64,000 nucleotides of DNA from Rahnella bruchi (GCF_003614975.1 NZ_QZWI01000017.1:1-64000), one strand, 5' to 3'; numbered from the stretch's first letter, positions 1 through 10,311 are shown. The notes: generated by a model not told the origin, from the sequence alone. Numbers and translations are program-made.

Positions 1-56
1 ACATTGCGGGCGGGATGTTGCTAATTGCTTTTTCTCTGCACAGCCTGATCCCGTAA
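1..56 (+). CDS. C-terminal end of an unidentified membrane protein
   Basis: The reading frame that is open from base 3 ends at a TAA at 54-56 and encodes about 17 hydrophobic residues ending HSLIP. This looks like the last half of a terminal membrane helix. The rest of the gene lies outside the window, so neither family nor function can be given. Confidence 0.35.
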   Translation, partial: IAGGMLLIAFSLHSLIP

Positions 57-176
57 TTCATCATTTATAGCGACAACTTCCGCTCTTGGCTCACAGCAGC
101 CCAAAAGAATTTTATTGGGCTGCTATGAGCGATAATCTGTTGTGCTATATGACGCTGTTTAAGGAGCGTGCAAAAT

Positions 177-665
177 ATGTTCGACCATACTATCCATCCC
201 GAAGTCGCCGAATGGTTTGCAAGGTTCGGTATCGCCGAGGTGTCATATAGCGGATGTTCCGTCGACCTAACCAACGAACCACCTGAGCATTGGTTTTACA
301 AGCGCAACAAGTTGCGGCCTGAAAGCCTGAAACTGGATTTGCGCATCCCATCTAACGGAAACTGGTTGGTCGACCTATCGCGTCATGACAAGCTTTTCAA
401 CATTCAGTGGCGCCCGGATGATGACTTGCGCATCGAGTCGGAGCAACTGCGTTACCGAAAATTAATCAAATGGCCCCGACTATCGAGCCTCATGGATTTT
501 CCCCTGCTGGCTGGGCAACTGGAGCAATGCCTGGATGTGCGCTTCCTGCGACATGCCAATTTCGGAGCGCGCTTGCTCGAACCCGAGGTGCTGTCGTGCA
601 ATTCCAAAATCCGTCAATGGTTATCACCCTGCGCCGACACTTTTGGATGGAACAGAAAAAGATAA
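177..665 (+). CDS. Conserved-looking protein of unknown function, 162 aa
   Basis: I do not recognise this protein. An AAGGAG ribosome site at 161-166 stands 10 bases before the ATG at 177; the in-frame GTG at 168 is too close to that site to be the start. The protein is soluble, rich in Trp, Arg, Leu and Asp (WRPDDDLRIESEQLRYRK around residue 82), with no signal peptide or membrane segment. Size and composition would suit a small accessory or immunity-type protein, but nothing in the sequence shows this. Its neighbours are unrelated. Confidence 0.55.
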   Translation: MFDHTIHPEVAEWFARFGIAEVSYSGCSVDLTNEPPEHWFYKRNKLRPESLKLDLRIPSNGNWLVDLSRHDKLFNIQWRPDDDLRIESEQLRYRKLIKWPRLSSLMDFPLLAGQLEQCLDVRFLRHANFGARLLEPEVLSCNSKIRQWLSPCADTFGWNRKR

Positions 666-758
666 TTTGGAAACGGTGTGTCCCATCCCCCGTTTTGGCT
701 GATGCTTTCATTAGCAGGATGCTTTATGTTGGTTACACTCATCCTGCAGGGTATAACC

Positions 759-1211
759 ATGATAACAGTAGAGAAATCAGATCCATTTTCTTCAGAATCC
801 CATCGCTTAATCGAAATGCTGTCAGCAGAACTTGCCGCTATAACTGGTGATACCGGCAAAAGTAATTTCACCGTTGAAGCAATGAGTGATGACAAAGCTT
901 TATGGGCATTAGCAAAGAATTCTCATGGCAAAGCGATAGGATGCGGTGCTATACGGCCATTAACGCAAAATATAGCCGAGCTTAAAAGAATGTTTTCAGA
1001 CCGAAGTGTGTCAGGGATTGGCAATGCTTTACTCGCTTTTCTTGAAACATCTGCAAAAGAGATGGGATATACCGAACTTAGGCTGGAAACCCGACTCATC
1101 AACTATCGGGCTGTAAATTTCTACGAGAAAAATGGTTATATCCGTATTGAGAATTACGGCCCATATATAGGCAGGACAGAAGCTGTCTGTTTCTCAAAGT
1201 CATTGCACTGA
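759..1211 (+). CDS. GNAT-family N-acetyltransferase, 150 aa
   Basis: A small cytoplasmic acetyl-CoA-dependent N-acetyltransferase of unknown substrate. The GNAT core is visible in the second half: a beta-strand with KAIGCGAIRPL, the acetyl-CoA pyrophosphate loop region SVSGIGNALLAFLETSAKEM (a degenerate R/Q-x-x-G-x-G/A signature), then LRLETRLINYRAVNFYEKNGY, the usual motif B in which the Tyr of FYEKNGY sits near the thiol. The ATG at 759 is preferred because the 27 codons upstream encode an unrelated hydrophobic stretch and a GCAGGG lies at a suitable distance. The length is normal for the family. It stands alone. Confidence 0.8.
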   Translation: MITVEKSDPFSSESHRLIEMLSAELAAITGDTGKSNFTVEAMSDDKALWALAKNSHGKAIGCGAIRPLTQNIAELKRMFSDRSVSGIGNALLAFLETSAKEMGYTELRLETRLINYRAVNFYEKNGYIRIENYGPYIGRTEAVCFSKSLH

Positions 1212-1338
1212 TTTTCTTCACAGGATCTGTCGTCCGCTCCTGCAACATACCTCTTCCCGACGAGAAACCTGCAGGCGCGTCTCACAGAATGCTGGCGCCC
1301 TGCTCTTCAGGCTTTCCGCTATCTCCCCTCAATGCCAA

Positions 1339-1470
1339 TTAATCCCACCAAACATAATAATCCTCCGCCTCAGGACTGACGCGCCATTTTCTCGATCTTA
1401 AGCTTTACCGTCCTCAACAATCTTCGCCGGATCCAGCCGCTGCCTGATCTGATGGCCAGCCGCACCCTCG
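1339..1470 (-). pseudogene. Possible decayed gene end in the 1212-1590 gap
   Basis: The 379-base gap between the GNAT and the aldo/keto reductase holds no intact gene. On the minus strand a coding-like stretch reads GHQIRQRLDPAKIVEDGKA in one frame and, after a shift, RKWRVSPEAEDYYVWWD followed by a stop (TTA at 1339-1341). The aromatic tail looks like a real protein C-terminus. I read it as a frameshifted remnant of unknown family; chance cannot be excluded. Confidence 0.25.
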
Positions 1471-1518
1471 TATTACCACTCCCTGAAATCACTCATGAAT
1501 AATGCTGATAAACCCTAG

Positions 1519-2442
<924 letters not shown>

Positions 2443-2459
2443 TCCCGTCTGACCTGACA

Positions 2460-3365
<906 letters not shown>

Positions 3366-3492
3366 TTAGTCACCGGCTCCCGTAAAGGGAATCATCATCT
3401 TATATCCTGAAACACGTTGGTTTTTACCAAAAGACCTGACTGTTGTATATATGATGCCCCGTTTAAAAATTTCTCAGGCTAAGGTGCATCAG

Positions 3493-3888
3493 ATGTTTTC
3501 TAAGCATTATGAAGTAGATGAAAACCATATCGATTTTCAGGGTGTCGTGGACGGTTTGTATTACCCCTTCTACATGGAATGGACGCGTCATGCTTACATG
3601 CGGGAAGCGCTGGGGATTGATATCGAAGCGGAGTTTGCTCAGGGCAATATGTACATGGTGCTGGAATATTCCCTGCGCTTTCGTAAAAGCCTGCAAAAAG
3701 GCGACCAGGTTGAAGTGACCTGCGAACTGGCGCGCAATGAGAAGCGTAACCGCGTTAACTTCGTACAGCAGATCAAAGTGGAAGGTGTGGTGTTTGCCGA
3801 AGCCACTTTCGTGGCGACCTGTCTGACTAACGGACGTCCTTCGATGCCGGATGCGGTGAAGAACGCGCTGGCTCAGCTGCCGGAATAA
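3493..3888 (+). CDS. 4HBT/YbgC-type acyl-CoA thioesterase, 131 aa
   Basis: A hot-dog-fold thioesterase, hydrolysing acyl-CoA or acyl-ACP thioesters in the cytoplasm. The family pattern is seen in HIDFQGVVDGLYYPFYMEWT, where the Asp corresponds to the catalytic Asp of 4-hydroxybenzoyl-CoA thioesterases, followed by the beta-strand FRKSLQKGDQVEVTCEL. AAGG stands 10 bases before the ATG at 3493; an upstream ATG at 3451 would add 14 residues absent from the family's usual start. The gene stands alone between LysR and TetR genes. The substrate is undetermined. Confidence 0.78.
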   Translation: MFSKHYEVDENHIDFQGVVDGLYYPFYMEWTRHAYMREALGIDIEAEFAQGNMYMVLEYSLRFRKSLQKGDQVEVTCELARNEKRNRVNFVQQIKVEGVVFAEATFVATCLTNGRPSMPDAVKNALAQLPE

Positions 3889-3935
3889 ACCTCTTCGCGA
3901 AAGCATGTCAGGCACACAGGTGGCTGGCATTCTTT

Positions 3936-4538
3936 TCAGGCGATGTGAATGATTTTTTGCGTCGTCGCCATCGCGGAATCGAACGGGCTCATGTTGCGGA
4001 CAATCTTGACCATCACACTGGCTCCCAGCCACAGCTGATACAAACTTTCAGCCACTGTGCCGGGGGTATCATCAATGGTCAGCGATCCCTCAGCCACGCC
4101 GGTTTCTAATGCCTGCGCCAGCCGCGAGATAATTCCCGACGTCCCGGACAATAGCGTTAAACGCATCGTGTCAGAAAGATCCGCGACTTCCGCACCCAGT
4201 TTCACGGCAAGGCACTTGCCCTGACAGTCGGAAAATGACTGAGATTCCTGCCATAGCTGCCAGTAATTCATCAGCCGCTGCGCCATATTCAGTCCGGGCT
4301 GGCTCAGCGCGCGGTCGAGATCAGCCAGATAATCTTCAAAATAACGCTCAAGCATCCCCACACCAAATGCCTCTTTCGAGCCAAAATAGTGATAGAAAGA
4401 CCCTTTAGGCACGCCCGCGTCTTTGAGAATTTCATTCAGTCCGACAGCAGAAAAACCCTTTCCGGCCATAATGCGCTGGCCAGTTGCAAGGATGTGCTCG
4501 CGGACGTCATTGTTATGGTGTTGAGTTGCAGTTGTCAT
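3936..4538 (-). CDS. TetR/AcrR-family repressor, NemR-like, 200 aa
   Basis: A TetR-fold repressor. Its DNA-binding helices read GFSAVGLNEILKDAGVPKGS followed by FYHYFGSKE, the usual recognition helix of the NemR/AcrR branch. The C-terminal ligand-binding domain is all-helical. Two Cys residues lie in the ligand domain (one in SFSDCQGKCLAVK), which would suit electrophile sensing as in NemR, but that is inference. A 15-bp inverted repeat, TAGACCAGTCGTCTA, lies 22 bases before its ATG and recurs twice before the next gene, so the protein very probably represses both itself and the DJ-1/PfpI gene. Confidence 0.88.
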   Translation of the reverse strand: MTTATQHHNNDVREHILATGQRIMAGKGFSAVGLNEILKDAGVPKGSFYHYFGSKEAFGVGMLERYFEDYLADLDRALSQPGLNMAQRLMNYWQLWQESQSFSDCQGKCLAVKLGAEVADLSDTMRLTLLSGTSGIISRLAQALETGVAEGSLTIDDTPGTVAESLYQLWLGASVMVKIVRNMSPFDSAMATTQKIIHIA

Positions 4539-4559
4539 AGGCTGAATTTACCAAAAAAC

Positions 4560-4574
4560 TAGACCAGTCGTCTA
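4560..4574. promoter_or_regulatory. TetR operator copy 1
   Basis: TAGACCAGTCGTCTA: perfect 5-bp arms (TAGAC/GTCTA) around CAGTC, located just upstream of the tetR-type gene. The same 15 bases occur exactly at 5409 and 5528. It resembles the E. coli NemR box in its TAGAC..GTCTA arms. Confidence 0.8.
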
Positions 4575-4693
4575 TGAGCGAATGGCTGGACACTATTATT
4601 TATGACCCTGCTCCCGCTCATCCCGCAACATCAACATGTTGAAACACGCTCAGCGGAGTGACAGTAAAGCCCGCCACCCCGCGTGAAGAGCCT

Positions 4694-5374
4694 TTATACA
4701 CTCAGCTGTTTAATCAACAGTTCAGCGGCTTTTGCTGAAGAACCCGGATTCTGACCGGTGATCAGCAATCCGTCGATCACCACATAAGAACCCCAGTCCG
4801 GACCTTTGGAATAGATACCGCCTTTGGCGATCAGCTCATCTTCCACCAGGAAAGGCACCACGTTGGTCAGGCCCACCGCTTCCTCTTCGGTGTTGGTAAA
4901 GCCGGTCACTTTTTTACCTTCGACCAGTGGTTTTCCGGCAGGCGTTTTCACGTGGCGCAGTACGCCCGGTGCGTGACAAACCAGCGCGACAGGCTTGTCT
5001 GCCGCCAGAAATGCTTCAATCAGGGCGATGGAGTTTTTATCTTCTGCCAGATCCCACAACGGGCCGTGGCCACCAGGATAGAAAACGGCGTCATAATCCG
5101 CCTGTGAAACGCTGTCGAGACGCACCGTGGAGGCAAGCTGAGCGGTTGCCTGCGCGTCGGCTTCGAAGCGATGCGTCTGCTCAGTCTGGAAATCAGGTTC
5201 ATTGCTTTTTGGATCCAGCGGCGGGTTGCCACCGTTTGGCGAAGCCAGCGTAATTTCTGCCCCGGCATCTTTAAATGCGTAGTAAGGCGCGGCCAGTTCT
5301 TCCAGCCAGAAACCCGTTTTACGGCCTGTATTGCCCAGTTTGTCGTGTGAGGTGAGAACCATAAGAATCTTCAT
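4694..5374 (-). CDS. DJ-1/PfpI-family protein, Hsp31/glyoxalase-III-like, 226 aa
   Basis: A class I glutamine-amidotransferase-like protein of the DJ-1/PfpI superfamily. The nucleophile elbow is LVCHAPGVL with Cys133 and His134; the supporting acid is in FWLEELAAPYYAF (Glu25/26), the arrangement of the Hsp31/glyoxalase III branch that detoxifies methylglyoxal. The oxyanion loop is YPGGHGPLWDL. GGAG precedes the ATG at 5374. Two exact copies of the TetR operator lie within 170 bases upstream, so the gene should be induced when the neighbouring repressor is inactivated. The likely role is relief of electrophile or carbonyl stress; the exact reaction is not shown by sequence. Confidence 0.88.
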   Translation of the reverse strand: MKILMVLTSHDKLGNTGRKTGFWLEELAAPYYAFKDAGAEITLASPNGGNPPLDPKSNEPDFQTEQTHRFEADAQATAQLASTVRLDSVSQADYDAVFYPGGHGPLWDLAEDKNSIALIEAFLAADKPVALVCHAPGVLRHVKTPAGKPLVEGKKVTGFTNTEEEAVGLTNVVPFLVEDELIAKGGIYSKGPDWGSYVVIDGLLITGQNPGSSAKAAELLIKQLSV

Positions 5375-5408
5375 AGCAAATCTCCAGCGTGCAGAATTAT
5401 TATTGAAT

Positions 5409-5423
5409 TAGACCAGTCGTCTA
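5409..5423. promoter_or_regulatory. TetR operator copy 2
   Basis: Exact repeat of TAGACCAGTCGTCTA, 35 bases upstream of the DJ-1/PfpI start codon, where it would cover the promoter. Confidence 0.8.
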
Positions 5424-5527
5424 TTCATTGGATAAAAAAATAACCGAACAGACATTGGATCCGGCCAGAACGGAAAGCGTGTGATATCGCCCGCCTGCCG
5501 TAACCTTGACGCTAAGCTAACAACTAT

Positions 5528-5542
5528 TAGACCAGTCGTCTA
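5528..5542. promoter_or_regulatory. TetR operator copy 3
   Basis: Third exact copy, 119 bases upstream of copy 2 (start to start) and 154 bases before the DJ-1/PfpI gene. Two spaced operators before one gene could allow looping or mark a second promoter. Confidence 0.75.
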
Positions 5543-5626
5543 GTGGTATTTTAAAATCTTTTTAAACTCACCGCTAAGCCAATGCCTCCACTGACTTAAC
5601 GGTGATCTGATTTTTGATAAACGCGG

Positions 5627-6937
5627 TTACTGGTCGCATTTTCCGCCGGTGATGAGATCGATATCCTGCGGGCGCAGGCGGATCTCAGCGGCGCGGCGGT
5701 GTGCCTGCATACCTTCGGTGCGGCTCTGACGAACGGCGGGTTCGGCGACTGAGGCAATGCCGTGGTCGTCGATCCACTGATGTGTACAGATTTTCACATA
5801 CGCCCCCACCCACAGGCCGCCGGTATATCGCGCGGCGGCCATCGTCGGCAGCGTATGGTTGGTGCCGCAACATTTATCCGAGAACACCACGCTGGCATTT
5901 TGTCCGATAAACAGCGAACCATAATTGCGGATTTTACCGGCAGTGGCATGAGGATCGCGGGTATGCACCTGCAAATGCTCCGTCGCTATGTGGTCGGCCC
6001 AGGCAATCAGCTGTTCTTCATCCTGACACACCACAATTTCGCCCTGCCGCTTCCAGGCTTCGCCAGCCGTCGCGGCGGTAGGCAGCGTCTCCAGCTGCCT
6101 TTCGATTTCAGCCAGCGTTTCACTGGCGATGCGCGGGCTGGTCGTTGCCATGCCGACGCGGGTATGAATGTCATGCTCGGCCTGCGCGAGCAGATCAGCA
6201 GCCAGCATACGCGGGTCGGCGCTGTCATCGGTAATGACATAGATCTCACTTGGCCCCGCCAGCGCGTCGATGCCCACTTTTCCGAATACCTGCCGTTTCG
6301 CTTCATTCACAAAAGCATTGCCCGGCCCGACAACTTTATCCACCGCCGGAACAGACTCCGTGCCCCACGCCATGGCTGCAATCGCCTGCGCGCCACCCAC
6401 TTTGAAGATGCGGTGCGCGCCCGCCAGATGACAAATCGCGATCATCGCCGGATGAGCGCCCGGCGGCAGACAGGCGATGATCTCATCACAGCCTGCCACC
6501 ACCGCCGGAACGATGGACATCACCGGTGCCGACAAAATCGGGTATCGCCCGCCGGGGACATAACATCCCACCGTCTGAATAGGAATAATGCGGTGCCCGA
6601 GATGCACACCCGGCAGTGTCTCCACTTCAAGAGGTTTCATGGTTGCCAGCTGCGCCTCGGCAAACCGCTTTACCTGGGCAATGGCAAACTCACTGTCCTT
6701 GCGGGTCTGCGGATCAAGATCTGCCAGCGCACGTTCAATTTCCGCTTCCGACACTTCAAATTGGTCCGGCGTTGTCTGGTCGAACTTCGCAGAGTACTCG
6801 CGCAGTGCCGCATCGCCACGCGTGCGCACCTGTTCAATAATCTGATGAACGGTTTCGGTCAGCGACCGGTCTGCCTGCGCATCCTGCCCCTGCGGGCGTT
6901 TAAGAAACTGCACATCATCCGCATTAATCTTGCCCAT
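5627..6937 (-). CDS. HpsN/histidinol-dehydrogenase-like dehydrogenase 1, 436 aa
   Basis: A zinc and NAD-dependent four-electron alcohol dehydrogenase of the HisD superfamily. All residues equivalent to the E. coli HisD zinc and catalytic set are present: Gln252 and His255 (AQAEHD), Glu320-His321 (ATEHLQ), Asp354 (FSDKCCGTNH) and His413 (MQAHRRA). The segment [10 protein letters not shown] is the form I associate with HpsN (sulfopropanediol 3-dehydrogenase) rather than true HisD. It is the last gene of a minus-strand operon headed by a LacI gene, starting 3 bases after the preceding stop with a GGAGG ribosome site. A second dehydrogenase of this type lies at 12031. Catabolic oxidation of a primary alcohol to an acid is the likely role; histidine biosynthesis is very unlikely in this context. 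Confidence 0.85.
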   Translation of the reverse strand: MGKINADDVQFLKRPQGQDAQADRSLTETVHQIIEQVRTRGDAALREYSAKFDQTTPDQFEVSEAEIERALADLDPQTRKDSEFAIAQVKRFAEAQLATMKPLEVETLPGVHLGHRIIPIQTVGCYVPGGRYPILSAPVMSIVPAVVAGCDEIIACLPPGAHPAMIAICHLAGAHRIFKVGGAQAIAAMAWGTESVPAVDKVVGPGNAFVNEAKRQVFGKVGIDALAGPSEIYVITDDSADPRMLAADLLAQAEHDIHTRVGMATTSPRIASETLAEIERQLETLPTAATAGEAWKRQGEIVVCQDEEQLIAWADHIATEHLQVHTRDPHATAGKIRNYGSLFIGQNASVVFSDKCCGTNHTLPTMAAARYTGGLWVGAYVKICTHQWIDDHGIASVAEPAVRQSRTEGMQAHRRAAEIRLRPQDIDLITGGKCDQ

Positions 6938-6940
6938 GAC

Positions 6941-8080
6941 TTACTCCTCCATTTGTCCCAGTTTGATTTGCGCCAGCAGTGCCAGATGGTCGTACACCAC
7001 CCATTCGTCGATGATTTTGCCTTTCACAATGTGGTAATGAGACATCCCCATCACGAACAGACGCTCGCCGGTCGGTTTACCCAGCTCGCCATAACCGAGG
7101 TGATGCCCTTCCATAATCCAACGCACCGCCACTTTGGTGCCGCCTTCTTCACAGGGATTAGAACAGATATGCTGCGGCATCCACGCGCCGTCAGGGATCA
7201 TGCCGATCAGTGCCAGTGTCTGATGGATCACCGCCGCCTGACCGTATAACTCTTTCAGTAACGGGCCGTGCCACTGCACGTTTGGCGCGTAGACATCTTT
7301 GATTTTGCCCAGCATGCGGCGGTTATAGATTTCGTGCAGCCAGCGCAGGCACTGTTCTTCGGTATCGGTATGCGCGATAGAGACATCACATTCCATTTCA
7401 GGCGGATACTGCCCGACCATACGGCGGTTCTCGCCGATATCGGTCACGCGGAAACCTTTATCGAACTGCTCTTTCGCCATATCGTAAGCAATGACATCGG
7501 TATCCAGGCCGAGCTGCTTCATCACCGACATGTTGTCGCTGACCACCCACTCACGGTAAATTTTATTCTCGTGGATCATGCAGTCAGCGACGGTACGGGT
7601 AACAAACGTACGCTGCGTCGGTTTGCCGAGATGGCTGTGTTGCGTGTGGCGGCCCGTGCCGGTCACCAGATGCGAGGTATAGAACCCATCGACGTCATTG
7701 CCGTTCCAGATAACCTGCGTGGCCATGCCGCGACGCTCCGGGAATGCCACCAGACGTTGCAGAGTGTCATGAACCACCTGCTCGCGGTTATACATCGTGC
7801 CGAGTGCATTATATAAAACGCAGTTGTGGGTGTAGTGGGTATAAATTAATCCAACATCCCGTTCATCCCATATTTTATGGGTGCATCGCACGATGTAATC
7901 AACAATATCGGTATAACAGTCATCAAAACCTCTTAATGATTGCGCGCGCGGACGTTTCTCCGGCACTAAATCAACAAAGTCGCGACGCTCAACCTGTAAT
8001 ACAGATTCTTCACGTGCGGATTTAGTATTCGTTTTCTCAGCAACTACCGGTGTTTTATTTGTAGCTTCGGTTGAAGACAT
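6941..8080 (-). CDS. Double NTF2/SnoaL-fold protein 1, 379 aa
   Basis: A cytoplasmic protein with two SnoaL/NTF2-like halves (about residues 45-215 and 240-375). Each half has the family's aromatic and His-rich pocket strands, e.g. SHLGKPTQRTFV and GYGELGKPTGERLFV, and ends in IYREWVV or IIDEWVVYDH. Such folds bind or rearrange small hydrophobic ligands; polyketide cyclases and ketosteroid isomerases are examples. AGGAGG lies 4 bases before the ATG at 8080; upstream codons are ignored. It is clearly related to the next protein (THKIWDERDVG against THVVWEQKDIG, and LGLDTDVIA against IGLDVRDFA). The basic, charged N-terminal 40 residues are an extension. The reaction is unknown. Confidence 0.75.
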   Translation of the reverse strand: MSSTEATNKTPVVAEKTNTKSAREESVLQVERRDFVDLVPEKRPRAQSLRGFDDCYTDIVDYIVRCTHKIWDERDVGLIYTHYTHNCVLYNALGTMYNREQVVHDTLQRLVAFPERRGMATQVIWNGNDVDGFYTSHLVTGTGRHTQHSHLGKPTQRTFVTRTVADCMIHENKIYREWVVSDNMSVMKQLGLDTDVIAYDMAKEQFDKGFRVTDIGENRRMVGQYPPEMECDVSIAHTDTEEQCLRWLHEIYNRRMLGKIKDVYAPNVQWHGPLLKELYGQAAVIHQTLALIGMIPDGAWMPQHICSNPCEEGGTKVAVRWIMEGHHLGYGELGKPTGERLFVMGMSHYHIVKGKIIDEWVVYDHLALLAQIKLGQMEE

Positions 8081-8235
8081 ATAACCTCCTGCGTTGTTTT
8101 GATGCGCCGCGCTAATACCCGGCACTGTTATTTAGGGATGAAGAACTCCCTCACCAGAAAATGGCGATAATGCGTTTACGTTATTCAGACAACAGTCACC
8201 CGCTGATAAATTAAATGATTTATCAGATAATGATT

Positions 8236-8257
8236 TTAAGGGGGAAATCCCCCTTAA
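8236..8257. other. Perfect hairpin between the two NTF2-like genes
   Basis: TTAAGGGGG, a 4-base loop, then CCCCCTTAA, placed 16 bases after the stop of the 8273 gene on the minus strand. A second stem (CTGATAAAT/ATTTATCAG, about 8201-8224) follows in the minus-strand direction. With no clear T run these look like transcript-processing or attenuating stems that could set the ratio of the two NTF2-like proteins. Confidence 0.55.
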
Positions 8258-8272
8258 TTAAATAAAGAGCGG

Positions 8273-9244
8273 TTAATTAAAAATTTGTGACCAGATGGCA
8301 AGTTCATCCACGCCAAGATATTCCCGGATAATCAGTCCGTCACGTAATTCCAGCTGGCTGATCCCGGTGATGGCGACCGGGCGGCGCGTCGGCGTTCCAA
8401 ATTTTCCATAGCCGTCGTGCCAAGTGAGCATCGACCAGCGCAGTGACAGACGGATCGGCTCGTTAGCATCACGGCGCACAATCAGATGATGCAGTTGCGT
8501 TTCACAATCGGCGAATGACGCCCGGTAACCGGATAAATAGCCGCCGATATCCTGTTCACCGGTGCGCAACACATGCCCCGGCCCGTGCAGGGTGGCAGCT
8601 GGATGATATAACCCCGGCACTACGCCGCTGTTACCGCCCGCCCACATCGACAGATAACGTTCCACCAGCCCGGCCAGCGGTCCTTCGACGTCATCCCCTT
8701 CCGGACCGCCTGCCCAGCGAGCATCCATTTCTTCCGGCGACACATTCTCAAGTCCGGCTTCCCGGCGCACCCGCGCCAGCTGTTGGGCAAAATCACGCAC
8801 ATCCAGACCAATCTGTGAAACGATGGCCGCGCGATCCTGCAATAACCACTCCTGACGCACCGCGCCATGGGCACAAACGCGATCGGCCCACGTCCGCACC
8901 CACACGGATTTACCGCTCGGATGCCCGAAAAAGCCTTCGCCCTGATGCTGGATACAGGCCAGCGTGCGTTGCGCGGCGTAATATTCATCGTGCGGTGTGT
9001 GAGAACACAAAATATCTTCGGTCAGCACCGTGCGCTGCGGAAAACTGTGCATCGCTTCCAGCGTCAGGCGCATAAACTGTGAGAGATCGTTCAGCTGCTT
9101 CTCGGGAGTGTGAAACACCACCGGATTGGCATAGAAATCAGCCAGCTGGCCTATGTCCTTCTGCTCCCAGACAACATGGGTCAGCGTGAGGATAAATTGC
9201 TGTATCGAATCAAACTGTGGGCTAAACCCTGGCAACCTGCTCAT
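8273..9244 (-). CDS. Double NTF2/SnoaL-fold protein 2, 323 aa
   Basis: A paralogue of the 6941 protein with the same two-domain plan (about residues 10-165 and 185-320). It has GHPSGKSVWVRTWADR in the first half and GYGKFGTPTRRPVAITG in the second, matching the Gly-Lys-Pro strand of its neighbour. It begins with an ATGA overlap on the LacI stop, so it is translated coupled to the regulator. Two different double-domain proteins encoded together suggests a heteromer or two successive steps on related intermediates; the sequence alone cannot decide. No signal peptide, so cytoplasmic. Confidence 0.72.
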   Translation of the reverse strand: MSRLPGFSPQFDSIQQFILTLTHVVWEQKDIGQLADFYANPVVFHTPEKQLNDLSQFMRLTLEAMHSFPQRTVLTEDILCSHTPHDEYYAAQRTLACIQHQGEGFFGHPSGKSVWVRTWADRVCAHGAVRQEWLLQDRAAIVSQIGLDVRDFAQQLARVRREAGLENVSPEEMDARWAGGPEGDDVEGPLAGLVERYLSMWAGGNSGVVPGLYHPAATLHGPGHVLRTGEQDIGGYLSGYRASFADCETQLHHLIVRRDANEPIRLSLRWSMLTWHDGYGKFGTPTRRPVAITGISQLELRDGLIIREYLGVDELAIWSQIFN

Positions 9245-10311
9245 TCAACCTCCTGCGGCTGGAACAATGACAATCCCTCTTTCTCGACCACGCCAAAATG
9301 TGGACGTCGCGCGGAATGGCGGACGATCAGCGCACCGGTGACCACCACCTGCTCCGGCTCAATATTTTCGCTTTCGATCTGTTTCATCAGCAGCGCGACC
9401 GTCGCCGTCACCATCGCCGTCACCGGCTGTGAGGCGGAGGTTAGCGCGTATGATGGCCAGCCCGACGCGCCGGTATCGTCATAGCCAATCACCGACACAT
9501 CCTCAGGAATACGCAGACCAAACTCATAGCGGGCGACATCCATCACCGTCAGCGCCATATGATCGTTGGCGGCAAAAATTGCATCAGGCGGTGCAGAGGA
9601 AGAGAAGAGTTCCTGCGCCGCACGCGCGGTTTTCTGCGCGTCATAATCGCCCTGCACCACGCGAATATCCTGAACACCCTTTGCCTCAAGCGTACTGACA
9701 AACCCCTGCTGACGCGCCAGATTCACCGAGGAATCAGCAACCCCGGCCACGTAAGCAAAGCGTTTATGCTCACCGGCCAGCAGGAATTCTGCGATCTGGC
9801 GCGAAGCGGCAACGTTATCGGTATTGACGCTCGACGCGATGCCGGTCTCTTCGCTGCGGTTAAACAGCACCACCGGGATCCCCGCCGCCAGACACTCTTC
9901 GGAAAGCTCGAGCGAAAGCGACACGGAAGCCAGTACGATACCATCGACCCGGTACTGCATGATCTGGTCGAAAATCCGGTCCACATTGCCGTCACGATCG
10001 CCGACAAACAGCAACAGGTGGTAATTCAGCTCATCGAGCTGTTGCGCCAGCGCTTCCAACACCTGCGGATAAAACTGATTATCAAAATAGGACATCACCA
10101 CCCCCACAATGCGTGAGCGGGCCGTGTTCAGTGAACGGGCGATGGCATTAGGCCGGTAGCCAATTTCGCGTGCTGCTTTCAGCACCTTTTCACGCGTGGC
10201 CGGGGAAATACTGGCCCCCGGCGTGAAGGTTCTCGATACCGCTGACTGTGATACTCCGGCGAGCTGCGCGACATGTTGTGATGTCACGGGCCCAAAAGTC
10301 TTACGTTTCAT
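9241..10311 (-). CDS. LacI/GalR-family regulator, 356 aa
   Basis: An N-terminal LacI helix-turn-helix (SQHVAQLAGVSQSAVSRTF, about residues 10-28) and hinge helix, followed by a type I periplasmic-binding effector domain (NTDNVAASRQIAEFLL, VSVIGYDDTGASGW). Length is normal. The gene is the first of the minus-strand catabolic operon and diverges from the MFS gene. The 380-base gap carries two CG-centred inverted repeats (10470 and 10560) that fit LacI-family operators. Most likely it represses both arms of the 5.6-16.8 kb locus and is released by the substrate or an intermediate. Confidence 0.9.
   Translation of the reverse strand: MKRKTFGPVTSQHVAQLAGVSQSAVSRTFTPGASISPATREKVLKAAREIGYRPNAIARSLNTARSRIVGVVMSYFDNQFYPQVLEALAQQLDELNYHLLLFVGDRDGNVDRIFDQIMQYRVDGIVLASVSLSLELSEECLAAGIPVVLFNRSEETGIASSVNTDNVAASRQIAEFLLAGEHKRFAYVAGVADSSVNLARQQGFVSTLEAKGVQDIRVVQGDYDAQKTARAAQELFSSSAPPDAIFAANDHMALTVMDVARYEFGLRIPEDVSVIGYDDTGASGWPSYALTSASQPVTAMVTATVALLMKQIESENIEPEQVVVTGALIVRHSARRPHFGVVEKEGLSLFQPQEVE

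Noticed and set aside
5762-7249. A 495-codon open frame on the plus strand
   Set aside because: It lies antisense to the HpsN-like dehydrogenase 1 gene and the start of the NTF2-like gene; its product is His/Arg-rich with no domain, the usual shadow of a high-GC3 gene.
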